Assembly (NCBI GenBank): GCA_000818095.1
Contig: CP009416.1
Coordinates: 1,096,001-1,160,000, forward strand
Direction: 5' to 3'
From: Jeotgalibacillus malaysiensis
GTDB lineage: Bacteria > Bacillota > Bacilli > Bacillales > Jeotgalibacillaceae
Length of the DNA: 64,000 nt
The notes below the pieces were generated by a model. That model had not been told where the DNA came from and made no database searches. It saw only the letters and a list, made by a program, of their open reading frames with translations. The position numbers and the translations under genes were made by a program. Below are positions 27,199-35,455 of this stretch, piece after piece (within the stretch, counting starts at the first letter, position 1; every line of letters begins with the position of its first letter).

Positions 27199-27708
27199 AT
27201 GGCTAAAATTGCAACATTAATAACTGATCAATTTGAGGACGTAGAATATACGGATCCGGCAGAAGCATTCAAAAAAGAAGGACATAGCGTTGTAACGATT
27301 GAAAAAGAATCAGGAAATTCCGTCCAAGGAAAACAGGGAGAAGCTACAGTATCAATTGATGAATCAATTGACAACGTGAACCCTTCAGATTTTGATGCAC
27401 TATTCATTCCGGGTGGTTTTTCACCGGATCTGTTAAGAGGCGACGATCGTTTCGTTGCATTCGCAAAAGAGTTTATGGATAGCGGAAAACCTGTACTGAC
27501 GATCTGCCACGGACCGCAGCTGCTGATCACAGCAAAAACGCTCGAAGGCAGAAAAGCGACAGGATATAAATCCATTAAAGTGGATATGGAATATGCAGGA
27601 GCTGAATATCACGATGAAGAAGTGGTCGTGTGCGGCAACCAGCTTGTCACAAGCCGAGATCCTGATGACATTCCAGCGTTTATCAGAGAATCACTCAAAC
27701 TATTATAA
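27199..27708 (+). CDS. yfkM: General stress protein 18 homologue, DJ-1/PfpI family
   Basis: A 169-residue DJ-1/PfpI superfamily protein like B. subtilis YfkM. The nucleophile elbow is L-T-I-C-H-G-P-Q (Cys at about 103, followed by His), preceded by the conserved Glu of F-E-D-V-E-Y and by F-I-P-G-G-F-S-P-D-L-L-R. The C-terminal N-Q-L-V-T-S-R-D-P-D-D-I-P-A-F matches the family. Such proteins are implicated in protein or nucleotide deglycation and stress survival, which is disputed. The start at 27199 is used because the ATG at 27190 abuts the AAGGAG site. SigB-type promoter upstream, terminator downstream. Confidence 0.92.
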   Translation: MAKIATLITDQFEDVEYTDPAEAFKKEGHSVVTIEKESGNSVQGKQGEATVSIDESIDNVNPSDFDALFIPGGFSPDLLRGDDRFVAFAKEFMDSGKPVLTICHGPQLLITAKTLEGRKATGYKSIKVDMEYAGAEYHDEEVVVCGNQLVTSRDPDDIPAFIRESLKLL

Positions 27709-27718
27709 TTCATCATTT

Positions 27719-27752
27719 AAAATCGGACCTGAAAACAGGGTCCGATTTTTTT
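27719..27752 (+). terminator. Terminator after yfkM
   Basis: Stem AATCGGACC/GGTCCGATT then seven T residues. Confidence 0.92.
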
Positions 27753-27763
27753 GGGGCTATTTT

Positions 27764-27777
27764 TGAAAGCGTACTCA
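27764..27777 (+). promoter_or_regulatory. Possible CcpA cre site overlapping a SigD promoter
   Basis: TGAAAGCGTACTCA matches the cre consensus TGWAANCGNTNWCA at all but one position and overlaps the -35 of the chemoreceptor promoter. Pattern match only. Confidence 0.35.
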
Positions 27778-27801
27778 AAAACAACTGTTTTAGGTCGATA
27801 T
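27775..27801 (+). promoter_or_regulatory. SigD promoter of chemoreceptor 2
   Basis: TCAA, 15-base spacer, GTCGATAT; one mismatch in each SigD element. Confidence 0.7.
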
Positions 27802-27852
27802 ACATAAAAAGAGACATTAGTTCAATCAGATTAGGGTTCAGGGGGAGAAAAT

Positions 27853-29625
27853 GTGAAAAAGTTAAAATGGAAGTTGTTATCGGCATTTTTTGTACTAGTC
27901 ATTTTTATTGGAGGATTAGCAGCCTTTAATATTTATTCAATTACGAATATCAATCAGGAAACGCAGGGTCTGCTTGAAGAGGAGCTTGTCCTGTTATCAA
28001 TCGACCAGGAGATGCGCTTTAATGTTTCCCAGCAGATTGCACTAACGAGGGGATATGTACTGTACGGGGAGCCTGATTATAGAGAAAAGTTTGATGAGCT
28101 GGCCGTAAAAAATGATGAATTTGCTGAAATGCTGCAATCATATAATGTCAGTAAAGAAATGCAATCAGTTCTGACGATTACGAGAGTGTGGCAGGAGGGT
28201 GTCAATGAGCGGGTTTTCTCTATGTATGATAATGGCAGGGAAGAGGATGCGAGAGTGCTGTTCAGATCTAACTTTGAACCAACAGCAAGAGGAATCATGG
28301 ACAGTATTGAAAAAATCTCGACTGCAAGAGAAGCGGAAGTGGATGCAGCAGGTGAGACCATTATCAGTAACGGGGAACAGACCATTCTGACAGTCTTAAC
28401 GATCAGTGCAATTGTGATTGTACTGGCGATTATTTTAAGTACAGTGATAGCAGGACAGATTACAAAACCAATTGCGATGGTGACAAACAGAATGAAGTCC
28501 ATCTCCAAAGGGACCCTTCCTGCTGAACCGTTACAAACAAAAAGTAAGGACGAAGTTGGACAGCTTGTTCATGCTGTCAATGAAATGAATGAGCAGCTTA
28601 GGGAGCTGGTCGGCGGGGTTTCAGGCATTTCAGGATCAGTACTGGAAAGAGGGAATCAGCTTGCTGAAAGTGCTGAAGAGGTCAAAGAAGGAAGCCGCCA
28701 AATCGCAGTAACTATGAATGAACTTGCTGATGGGGCAGGTGCTCAGGCTGAGTCTTCTACTTCTTTAAGTGAGAAAATGAATGGATTTGTAGACGTAATC
28801 AAAAGCTCAGCCGACCAAGGAACCTCTGCACAGGAAAAAGCAGATCAGATGCTTCAGCTTTCGCGTGATGGCGGAGAGAAGATGAATGAAACTATCCAGA
28901 CTGTCAACCAGATTAACACCAGCTTTAGACAGGCAATGGATCGGGTGAATGGTCTTGATGATCAGGCTCAGAATATATCAAAGCTTGTTCAGGTCATTCA
29001 GGAGATTGCAGATCAGACAAATCTGCTGGCATTAAATGCAGCAATTGAAGCAGCAAGAGCCGGGGAGCATGGTAAGGGGTTTGCAGTAGTTGCTGATGAA
29101 GTCAGAAAGCTTGCTGTGCAGGTGTCTGCGTCTATATCAGATATTACAGGAATTATTGTGTCCATCCAGAAAGAATCAAAAGAAACAGTTGCTGTGCTGG
29201 AGGAAGGTTATGGCAGAGTGAGTGATGGCGTCAGTAGAATGGAGACGACTTCAAGCTCATTCAGTCAAATCGATCAGCAGGTACATGCAGTATCTGATCA
29301 AATGAAAATCATTGCAGCATCTCTCTATGAGATCGTCAATGCGTCTCAGGAGATGCATCAGGATATTGAGCAGATTGCTTCAGTATCAGAAGAGTCCGCA
29401 GCCGGTATTGAACAGACAAGTGCAAGTGCAGAAGAATCAAGTTCAACAATGGAAGCAGTCTATGAGTCATCGAGAGGGCTTATAAATGATGCCAGAGAGC
29501 TTAGAGACCGCATCCGCATGTTCAGGGTCGAGGAAGCGGCTGCGGCTGTTATAAAGCAGGATGATGAGCCTGCAGAAGATGACCTGGCATTGATGGAAAC
29601 GCAGGAAGAGGACAAAGCATCCTGA
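27853..29625 (+). CDS. Methyl-accepting chemotaxis protein 2
   Basis: A 590-residue transmembrane chemoreceptor. TM1 at about 8-27; a helical sensor (30-178) with [13 protein letters not shown], a CHASE3/4-helix-bundle-like pattern; TM2 at about 180-202; HAMP (I-T-K-P-I-A-M-V); then the signalling domain with tip [21 protein letters not shown]. The acidic C-terminal tail has no obvious CheR-binding pentapeptide. GTG start with GGGGGAGA upstream. It sits between yfkM and yfkK, where B. subtilis has yfkL, so it is an insertion relative to that genome. Its own SigD promoter and terminator make it a complete unit. Confidence 0.93.
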   Translation: MKKLKWKLLSAFFVLVIFIGGLAAFNIYSITNINQETQGLLEEELVLLSIDQEMRFNVSQQIALTRGYVLYGEPDYREKFDELAVKNDEFAEMLQSYNVSKEMQSVLTITRVWQEGVNERVFSMYDNGREEDARVLFRSNFEPTARGIMDSIEKISTAREAEVDAAGETIISNGEQTILTVLTISAIVIVLAIILSTVIAGQITKPIAMVTNRMKSISKGTLPAEPLQTKSKDEVGQLVHAVNEMNEQLRELVGGVSGISGSVLERGNQLAESAEEVKEGSRQIAVTMNELADGAGAQAESSTSLSEKMNGFVDVIKSSADQGTSAQEKADQMLQLSRDGGEKMNETIQTVNQINTSFRQAMDRVNGLDDQAQNISKLVQVIQEIADQTNLLALNAAIEAARAGEHGKGFAVVADEVRKLAVQVSASISDITGIIVSIQKESKETVAVLEEGYGRVSDGVSRMETTSSSFSQIDQQVHAVSDQMKIIAASLYEIVNASQEMHQDIEQIASVSEESAAGIEQTSASAEESSSTMEAVYESSRGLINDARELRDRIRMFRVEEAAAAVIKQDDEPAEDDLALMETQEEDKAS

Positions 29626-29633
29626 AGACAATT

Positions 29634-29674
29634 AAAAAGAGGAGATAACCGCAGCAGGGTTATCTCCTCTTTTA
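29634..29674. terminator. Bidirectional terminator, chemoreceptor 2 / yfkK
   Basis: A 15-bp stem AAAGAGGAGATAACC/GGTTATCTCCTCTTT with A- and T-runs. Confidence 0.92.
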
Positions 29675-29682
29675 TTTGGCTA

Positions 29683-29907
29683 TTAAGCCTTACGCAGACT
29701 GCCAAGCTCTTCAGCAATCGCCTGCATCTCACTCGGGCTGAATGAGTCTCTTTTCATCACCATTGTATAAAGAGAATGAAGCTCTTCATACTGTTCTTCA
29801 TCAAAAGCAGATACCTTGAGGGCACCGGCATTTACGATACGAAGTCGGTCTTTGATTTTTTCAACCATATATTCAGCATTTTCAGTGCTCTGTACTGTTA
29901 AATCCAT
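29683..29907 (-). CDS. yfkK: DUF1128 / UPF0435 family protein YfkK
   Basis: A 74-residue soluble helical protein of the UPF0435 (DUF1128) family, about the size of B. subtilis YfkK (71). Recognisable: [19 protein letters not shown] (14-32) and [19 protein letters not shown] near the C-terminus. Function is unknown. The start at 29907 is preferred because AAAGGA lies nine bases before it; the upstream in-frame ATG has no site. Its place between yfkM and yfkJIH matches the B. subtilis order. Confidence 0.9.
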   Translation of the reverse strand: MDLTVQSTENAEYMVEKIKDRLRIVNAGALKVSAFDEEQYEELHSLYTMVMKRDSFSPSEMQAIAEELGSLRKA

Positions 29908-29972
29908 ATTGATCAGTCCTTTCATTCGCTAAATACCATCTTTCCATGCTTCGAAGGATCTGTCAATACGCA

Positions 29973-31331
29973 TTAAGCGGCTTTGCTTTCAGCCTTTTCT
30001 TCCTTAATCTTCTGACGGATCCGCTTCGTCTCATAAGCAACTACGCCTGACAGACCAAGTAATCCAATTAAGTTAGGGAAGGCCATTAAGCCATTCATTA
30101 CATCTGAGAAGGCCCATACAACATCAAGTGTTGCAACAGAACCAACCATTACCGCAACGACGAATAGCGTGCGGTAGAAAATATTAAATTTCTTTGTCCC
30201 TACAAGGTACTGGAAACACTTCTCTCCATAGTAAGACCAGCCGATAATTGTAGAAGAAGCAAAGAAAATTAATCCAACTGTAACAAGAACCGGACCAATT
30301 GGACCAAGGAAGTATTCAAATGATGCTGAAGTTAAAGCACCACCCTGAAGGTCACCGCCCTCATAAAGACCAGCCATTACGATTGTTACACCTGTAATTG
30401 AACAGATGATCAGTGTATCAATCAATACCTGAGTCATAGATACAAGCCCCTGACGCCCGGGCATATCTGTTTTTGCTGCAGCAGCAGCGATTGGTGCAGA
30501 TCCGAGACCTGCTTCGTTCGAGAATACCCCTCGAGCCACACCATAACGAATAATTGCCCCGATCACACCACCGGCAATTGCTTCGTTACCAAATGCCAGA
30601 GAAAAAATTGTAGCAAATGCAGAAGGTACTAAATCAATATTTAAGATCATAACAATAAGTCCAGCTAAAAGATAAAATGCCGCCATAAAAGGTACGAAAA
30701 CAGCTGTTACTTTACCAATACTCTTGATTCCGCCAAGAATAACAAGTGCTGTAAAGACAGTCAGCGCAATTCCTGTAATCCATGTTGGTACAGAAAACGT
30801 GTCATTAACGACATCAGATACTGAGTTCGACTGAACCATATTACCAATACCGAATGCAGCGATTGCACCAAATAAAGCAAATAAAACGCCAAGCCATTTC
30901 TGTTTGAGTCCGCGCTCAAGGTAATACATCGGACCGCCTGACATTTCACCGTCTTCATCCTGGACGCGATACTTTACTGCAAGTACAGCTTCAGCGTACT
31001 TTGTAGCCATTCCGAAAATAGCAGAAAGCCACATCCAGAAAATTGCACCCGGTCCCCCGAGTACAACGGCTGTTGCGACACCGACAATGTTACCGGTCCC
31101 GACCGTTGCAGCCATCGCAGTCATTAAAGATTGGAAGTGAGAAATATCACCCTTTGACTTTTTGTCCTGATTACGGGAAAAAGCCAGCTTGAGTGAATAG
31201 CCGGTTAAAGCGAACTGCACCATTCCGAGACGGAAAGTCAGGTAAATACCTGTTCCGACTAAAAGAATGAGTAGTGGCGGTCCCCATACCAGCCCACTGA
31301 TTTGATTCAGCAAATCTGTTAAGCCTTGCAT
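29973..31331 (-). CDS. Sodium:alanine/glycine symporter (AGCS/AlsT family), paralogue 2
   Basis: A 452-residue AGCS-family transporter with about 11 membrane helices. Signatures: F-Q-S-L-M-T-A-M-A-A-T-V-G-T-G-N-I-V-G-V-A, G-G-P-G-A-I-F-W-M-W-L, G-G-P-M-Y-Y-L-E-R-G-L, and G-V-F-S-N-E-A-G-L-G-S-A-P-I-A-A-A-A-A-K-T-D. It uses Na+ to import small neutral amino acids. Compared with paralogue 1, it has the G-T-G-N form of the first motif, which is the more common one in the family. GGGGGA precedes the ATG. It diverges from the yfkJIH operon and interrupts the yfkK-yfkJ order known from B. subtilis. Confidence 0.93.
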   Translation of the reverse strand: MQGLTDLLNQISGLVWGPPLLILLVGTGIYLTFRLGMVQFALTGYSLKLAFSRNQDKKSKGDISHFQSLMTAMAATVGTGNIVGVATAVVLGGPGAIFWMWLSAIFGMATKYAEAVLAVKYRVQDEDGEMSGGPMYYLERGLKQKWLGVLFALFGAIAAFGIGNMVQSNSVSDVVNDTFSVPTWITGIALTVFTALVILGGIKSIGKVTAVFVPFMAAFYLLAGLIVMILNIDLVPSAFATIFSLAFGNEAIAGGVIGAIIRYGVARGVFSNEAGLGSAPIAAAAAKTDMPGRQGLVSMTQVLIDTLIICSITGVTIVMAGLYEGGDLQGGALTSASFEYFLGPIGPVLVTVGLIFFASSTIIGWSYYGEKCFQYLVGTKKFNIFYRTLFVVAVMVGSVATLDVVWAFSDVMNGLMAFPNLIGLLGLSGVVAYETKRIRQKIKEEKAESKAA

Positions 31332-31454
31332 TTAATTTCCCCCTTTTTCTGTTTCCAGGTCATAAATATGAACAAAATATGTATGCCTTACATTAAATAT
31401 TCCGAAAATTTCCCCCTGATTGTCAAGGTTTTTTTAATTCGGCAGGCTGAAAAG

Positions 31455-31480
31455 GTTTCAAACAAAAGACCTAAGGAAAT
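31455..31480 (+). promoter_or_regulatory. SigB-like promoter of the yfkJIH operon
   Basis: GTTTCA, 14-base spacer, GGAAAT: five of six and four of six to the SigB consensus. The corresponding B. subtilis operon is SigB-dependent. Confidence 0.5.
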
Positions 31481-31512
31481 AGTAAACCATATTCCGTATA
31501 AGGAGAGAGATG

Positions 31513-31947
31513 ATGAAGACTGTATTATTCCTTGTACAGAACCACTTGTCAAGTTGTACAATACTTGCTGATGAATTAAAAGAAAACGCAACTGAAGACT
31601 TGAACCTGATGCTGAGAGGAACCTTTACCTGGCAAGACGGGGAAATGTCCGAAAATTCTTTTGAAGGAATAAAGGGGCCAGACAGCGAAAACAGAGAATT
31701 GAAGACTTTACAGCTGCAGCGCAGTGACCTTGAACAGGCGGATGTCATCATTGTGGTCAGTTTTTCAGTGGAAGCCCCATTGAAGCATCTGCTGAAAGCC
31801 ACTCAAAAAGAACATACGATCATCCGGTTATCAGAACTTAGCGGCCGGTCAATGGAAGAGCTTGAAGAGATGCTCGAGCAAAACCGGAACGATGACGTAA
31901 TGAGTGAACTGAGACAAAAAAGCGTTGAACTGGCTGCAAAAATGTAA
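31513..31947 (+). CDS. Low-molecular-weight phosphatase-like protein lacking the catalytic P-loop (YfkJ position)
   Basis: A 144-residue protein whose layout follows LMW protein tyrosine phosphatases: V-L-F-L-V-Q-N-H-L-S-S-C where V-L-F-V-C-x-G-N-x-C-R-S is expected, then L-R-G-T-F-T-W-Q-D-G near position 36, S-D-L-E-Q-A-D-V-I-I-V-V-S (compare A-D-L-V-L-A-M-T), and I-I-R-L-S-E-L. The nucleophilic Cys, the P-loop Arg and the general-acid Asp-Pro are all missing, so phosphatase activity is unlikely. Of two adjacent ATG codons, the second has better spacing from AAGGAG. It occupies the place of yfkJ ahead of yfkI and yfkH. Confidence 0.75.
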   Translation: MKTVLFLVQNHLSSCTILADELKENATEDLNLMLRGTFTWQDGEMSENSFEGIKGPDSENRELKTLQLQRSDLEQADVIIVVSFSVEAPLKHLLKATQKEHTIIRLSELSGRSMEELEEMLEQNRNDDVMSELRQKSVELAAKM

Positions 31948-31967
31948 AACAAATTGGAGGAAATAAA

Positions 31968-32345
31968 ATGGCAAAAAACAAATTACCAGCAGGCATTATG
32001 ATTGGCGCAATAGCAGGAGGCATTCTCAGCATGCTCGACCCTGCTACAAGAAAAAGAACTGCTCAATCTTTAGCAAATACAAAGCAGTCAATTTCATACT
32101 ATTCCAGAAATCCACAGGAGCTTGCAGACAGAGCTTCTCAAAAGGCAGATCACTGGAGAGAGGTTGCAGAGAAAATCCAGGAGGATATTGCATTCCTTGC
32201 TGAAAAATATGAAGAAGTAAAAGCGCTGGCACCTGAATTGAAAGAAACCGTTCAGGAAACGAAAGAAGCATTTACTGAAGAACCATCTCCAACTGAAAGT
32301 ACGGAGGCTCCAACCGGCGGGCTCCCTGAAAAAAAGACCGTATAA
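31968..32345 (+). CDS. YtxH-domain protein (YfkI position)
   Basis: A 125-residue protein with an N-terminal hydrophobic glycine-rich segment (I-M-I-G-A-I-A-G-G-I-L-S-M-L-D-P at 10-25) followed by a charged amphipathic helical region (about 45-100) and a Pro/Thr/Glu-rich tail. The G-x-x-x-G membrane segment followed by D-P-x-T-R is typical of YtxH/YfkI-type general stress proteins. Function is unknown. It starts 21 bases after the preceding gene with a GGAGG site and is followed 24 bases later by yfkH, so the three form an operon. Confidence 0.8.
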   Translation: MAKNKLPAGIMIGAIAGGILSMLDPATRKRTAQSLANTKQSISYYSRNPQELADRASQKADHWREVAEKIQEDIAFLAEKYEEVKALAPELKETVQETKEAFTEEPSPTESTEAPTGGLPEKKTV

Positions 32346-32368
32346 AATCTGACACAAGGAGGGATGGA

Positions 32369-33337
32369 ATGACTTCTCAAAAAGACAATCCTGCTCCTGA
32401 AACGAAACAAGACAGCGAGTGGAAAGAAGGAAAGAAAAACAGGCATCTAGCAGATATGTCAGATGCAGTACATAAAGCAGGGCGCGAGGGACATTATGAT
32501 ACGTTCTCAGGGTTTGTGAAAGCTGTTATTAGACGCTTTACTGATGCAGATACACCAGGACTTGGTGCACAGCTTGCCTATTACTTTCTGCTCTCGCTAT
32601 TCCCACTGCTGATCTTTGCACTGGCACTTCTTCCTTATCTTGATATTACGCAGGCGCAGCTGCTCGATATGTTCCGTGAATTTGCACCCGGTGATGCGAT
32701 GGCACTGATCGAAACGACTGTTTCAGAGGTAGCTACCGGGGAAAGTGCGGGACTGCTGTCAGTGGGTATTTTGGGTACCCTATGGTCTGCATCTAACGGT
32801 ATGAATGCAATCATGAAGGCTTTTAATAATGCTTATGAAGTAGAAGAGACAAGATCATTTATTGTTGCCCGCGGCATGGCGATTGTATGGACAATTGTCA
32901 TGGTACTGATCTTTGTGGTTGCCTTACTGCTGCCGATTTTTGGCCAGCAGATCGGGGAATTAATCTTCTCATGGTTTGGCCTGACTGATACGTTCCTGAC
33001 AATCTGGACCGTGCTCAGATTTGCGATCACACCGTTTGTACTGTTTGTCGCTTTTGTCGGGCTATATGCATTTGTTCCGAATGTGAAGATCCGGTTTATC
33101 TCAGTTGTTCCCGGAGCGGCTTTTGCAGCGCTCGGGTGGTTATTAACTTCTTCGCTATTTTCCTTCTATGTAGGAAATTTCGGAAATTATTCTGCCTCTT
33201 ACGGCAGTATCGGGGGGATTATTATCCTCATGATCTGGCTGTACCTTTCAGGCATTATTATACTGATTGGTGCACAGGTCAATGCGACGATGGCTGCAAA
33301 ACGCCGTCACAGACCGTTTATTCCTAAAGGATCATAA
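32369..33337 (+). CDS. yfkH: YihY/BrkB family membrane protein
   Basis: A 322-residue integral membrane protein with a hydrophilic N-terminus (1-60) and about six helices. YihY/BrkB hallmarks: L-A-Y-Y-F-L-L-S-L-F-P-L-L-I-F (72-86), W-S-A-S-N-G-M-N-A-I-M-K-A-F-N-N-A-Y (about 137-154), and Y-G-S-I-G-G-I-I-I-L-M-I-W-L-Y near the C-terminus. Formerly annotated as ribonuclease BN, which is wrong for this family; the real function is unknown. Third gene of the operon with a SigB-like promoter; ends at a bidirectional terminator. Confidence 0.92.
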   Translation: MTSQKDNPAPETKQDSEWKEGKKNRHLADMSDAVHKAGREGHYDTFSGFVKAVIRRFTDADTPGLGAQLAYYFLLSLFPLLIFALALLPYLDITQAQLLDMFREFAPGDAMALIETTVSEVATGESAGLLSVGILGTLWSASNGMNAIMKAFNNAYEVEETRSFIVARGMAIVWTIVMVLIFVVALLLPIFGQQIGELIFSWFGLTDTFLTIWTVLRFAITPFVLFVAFVGLYAFVPNVKIRFISVVPGAAFAALGWLLTSSLFSFYVGNFGNYSASYGSIGGIIILMIWLYLSGIIILIGAQVNATMAAKRRHRPFIPKGS

Positions 33338-33338
33338 G

Positions 33339-33373
33339 AAAAAACCTTCCATTCGCGAATGGAAGGTTTTTTT
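33339..33373. terminator. Bidirectional terminator, yfkH / zosA
   Basis: A perfect 14-bp palindromic stem centred on TTCGCGAA with A- and T-runs. Confidence 0.93.
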
Positions 33374-35291
33374 AGCCTCTTAGTAATCTGAGACCATTTA
33401 AAATCACCAGTATGGTGCTTCCTTCATGCCCAAGTACACCAAGGGGCAGATCGAGTGCCTGAAAGAAGTTTGATACGATTAAAACAAGTATCACAGCAAT
33501 ACTGAAGATGATATTCTGCTTTACAATTTTATTCATTCTTTTAGACAGCCTGATGGCTTCAGCGATTTTTTGAAGATCATTTTTAACTAGCACGACGTCA
33601 GCTGTTTCAAGTGCAATGTCAGATCCTGCTCCCATTGCAACACCGACTGAAGCAGTAGCGAGTGCAGGTGCATCGTTGATTCCGTCACCAATCATTGCAA
33701 CCTGACCATATTGCGTTTTCAGATGTTTAATTTCTTCTACTTTTACCCCCGGCAGACATTCAGCCTTAAAGTTATCTACGCCGGTTTCCTTTTGAATAGA
33801 AGCAGCTGTGCCGTAGCTGTCTCCGGTCAGCATAACAGTATGAATACCAACTGATTTTAAGTATTTAACGGCTTCAATGGTCTGCTGTCTGACCTGATCT
33901 TTTAATGCGATAAGCCCGATCACATCATTATTTTTTTCAATCAGTACAATTGTTTTTCCTTCACTGGATAAGGCAGCGGCCTGCGCTGAAATTTCTTCGT
34001 TCATCTTTGAATGATCGAACCAGTCAGGCTTTCCGATTCGATAGCGATCCTGACCGACAGTAGCCTGTAATCCAAAGCCGGTTACATCCTCTACTGTATC
34101 CATTTGAATGTCAGCTGCTGGAGCCGTTTCTTCTGTAAATAGCACGATTGCCTGTGCAAGCGGGTGATTGGACTGCTTTTCAATTGCAGCCGTAATCTGC
34201 AGCACTTCAGCCTTTATATGATCCTGTCTGATAAACCAGTTCGTTACTTTTGGTTTACCCTCCGTTAGTGTACCTGTTTTATCAAATGCGATTGCTTTAA
34301 TGCTATTCAGGTTCTCTAAATGCACGCCGCCTTTAAAAAGAATTCCTTTTTTTGCGCCATTTGAAATTGCGCTGAGCGAAGCAGGCATAATGGATGCAAC
34401 AAGTGCACACGGTGAAGCAACAACCAGGAGCACCATTGCACGGTAAAAGGTTTCTTCCCAGCTCCAGCCCAGTACATAGTGCGGAAGGAACATCATAACA
34501 AGCGTAACAGCAAGAACAGTTTTTACATATCTGCCTTCAAAGCGCTCGATAAATAACTGAGAAGGGGACTTTTCACTCTGTGCAGACTGCACAAGCTCAA
34601 TGATCTTCTGGAACATTGTCTCTGTATTCTTCTTCGTTACCCTGACCTGTACAGCGCCTGTCAGATTCACTGTTCCTGCATAAACCTCAGCGGCAACATC
34701 CTTTGTCACAGGCATGGATTCACCTGTAAAAGCAGCTTCATCCACTGAGGTCTGTCCTTTAATTAACTGACCGTCTGCAGGAATTCTCTCTCCCGGCTTT
34801 ACTGCAATAACATCACCAGGGGTAAGAGAAGCAACCTGTACTTTTATCTCCCTGTCATCTACAATCTTCCAGGCTTCTTCCGGCTGAAGATCCAATAATG
34901 ATGAGATTTCATTTCTACTTTTATTCATAGTGTAGGTTTCGAGCGCACCGCTTAAGGCGAAAATAAATATTAAGATTGCACCTTCAGTCCAATAGCCAAT
35001 CCATGCAGCGCCAATGGCAGCTATAATCATTAATAGTTCAACATTTAAGTCCTTCGTTCTGATAGAGGCTTTAATTCCCTCAACTGCTTTAAAATATCCG
35101 CCAATGACATAAGCAGAGAGATATACACCTGCCGAGACAGATGAATTGCCATGATCCATCAGCAGCCAGGCAATCAGAATCAGCACACCGCTTAAAATCG
35201 CCATAATTAATTCGAGATGTGTTTTCACAAAGCTGGTCCGTTCTTTTCTAACCACTGCAGGCAAATCTAACGCTTCACTATATTTCACCAT
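33372..35291 (-). CDS. zosA: Heavy-metal P1B-type ATPase, ZosA-like
   Basis: A 639-residue P1B-type ATPase, nearly the length of B. subtilis ZosA (637), with no N-terminal metal-binding domain. Landmarks: actuator T-G-E-S-M-P (189-194), membrane metal site S-P-C (293-295) rather than C-P-C, phosphorylation D-K-T-G-T with Asp337, H-P-L-A in the nucleotide domain and G-D-G-I-N-D-A-P-A-L in the hinge. ZosA imports zinc under peroxide stress and is in the PerR regulon in B. subtilis. The frame is open 30 codons upstream; ATG 35291 has GAGGAG ten bases before it. A hairpin lies in its probable leader. Confidence 0.88.
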   Translation of the reverse strand: MVKYSEALDLPAVVRKERTSFVKTHLELIMAILSGVLILIAWLLMDHGNSSVSAGVYLSAYVIGGYFKAVEGIKASIRTKDLNVELLMIIAAIGAAWIGYWTEGAILIFIFALSGALETYTMNKSRNEISSLLDLQPEEAWKIVDDREIKVQVASLTPGDVIAVKPGERIPADGQLIKGQTSVDEAAFTGESMPVTKDVAAEVYAGTVNLTGAVQVRVTKKNTETMFQKIIELVQSAQSEKSPSQLFIERFEGRYVKTVLAVTLVMMFLPHYVLGWSWEETFYRAMVLLVVASPCALVASIMPASLSAISNGAKKGILFKGGVHLENLNSIKAIAFDKTGTLTEGKPKVTNWFIRQDHIKAEVLQITAAIEKQSNHPLAQAIVLFTEETAPAADIQMDTVEDVTGFGLQATVGQDRYRIGKPDWFDHSKMNEEISAQAAALSSEGKTIVLIEKNNDVIGLIALKDQVRQQTIEAVKYLKSVGIHTVMLTGDSYGTAASIQKETGVDNFKAECLPGVKVEEIKHLKTQYGQVAMIGDGINDAPALATASVGVAMGAGSDIALETADVVLVKNDLQKIAEAIRLSKRMNKIVKQNIIFSIAVILVLIVSNFFQALDLPLGVLGHEGSTILVILNGLRLLRG

Positions 35292-35342
35292 TACCTTCAC
35301 GCTCCTCTGCGTATTGAGAAAGATAATCGAAATCAATACCCT

Positions 35343-35382
35343 TAAAAAGCAGCGAATGCTGCTGTCACAGGACAGCAGCATT
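35343..35382 (-). terminator. Terminator/attenuator between the MFS gene and zosA
   Basis: A perfect 12-bp stem AATGCTGCTGTC/GACAGCAGCATT, then CGCTGCTTTTTAA on the minus strand. A TATAAT (35423-35428, minus) with a poor -35 lies between the MFS stop and this hairpin, so the hairpin may fall inside the zosA leader. Confidence 0.75.
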
Positions 35383-35455
35383 GCGAAACTATTGTTGATG
35401 AAGTTGTATGTTGTTTTCTTTTATTATACCATTTGCCGCTGAAATAAGGTAGATA

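Noticed and set aside
24611..31331. Two AGCS symporters as a recent tandem duplication
   Set aside because: They are diverged along their whole length, on opposite strands, and 4 kb apart with unrelated genes between.
32094..32446. Overlapping minus-strand ORFs in the yfkI-yfkH region
   Set aside because: Cys/Phe-rich shadows of the plus-strand genes.
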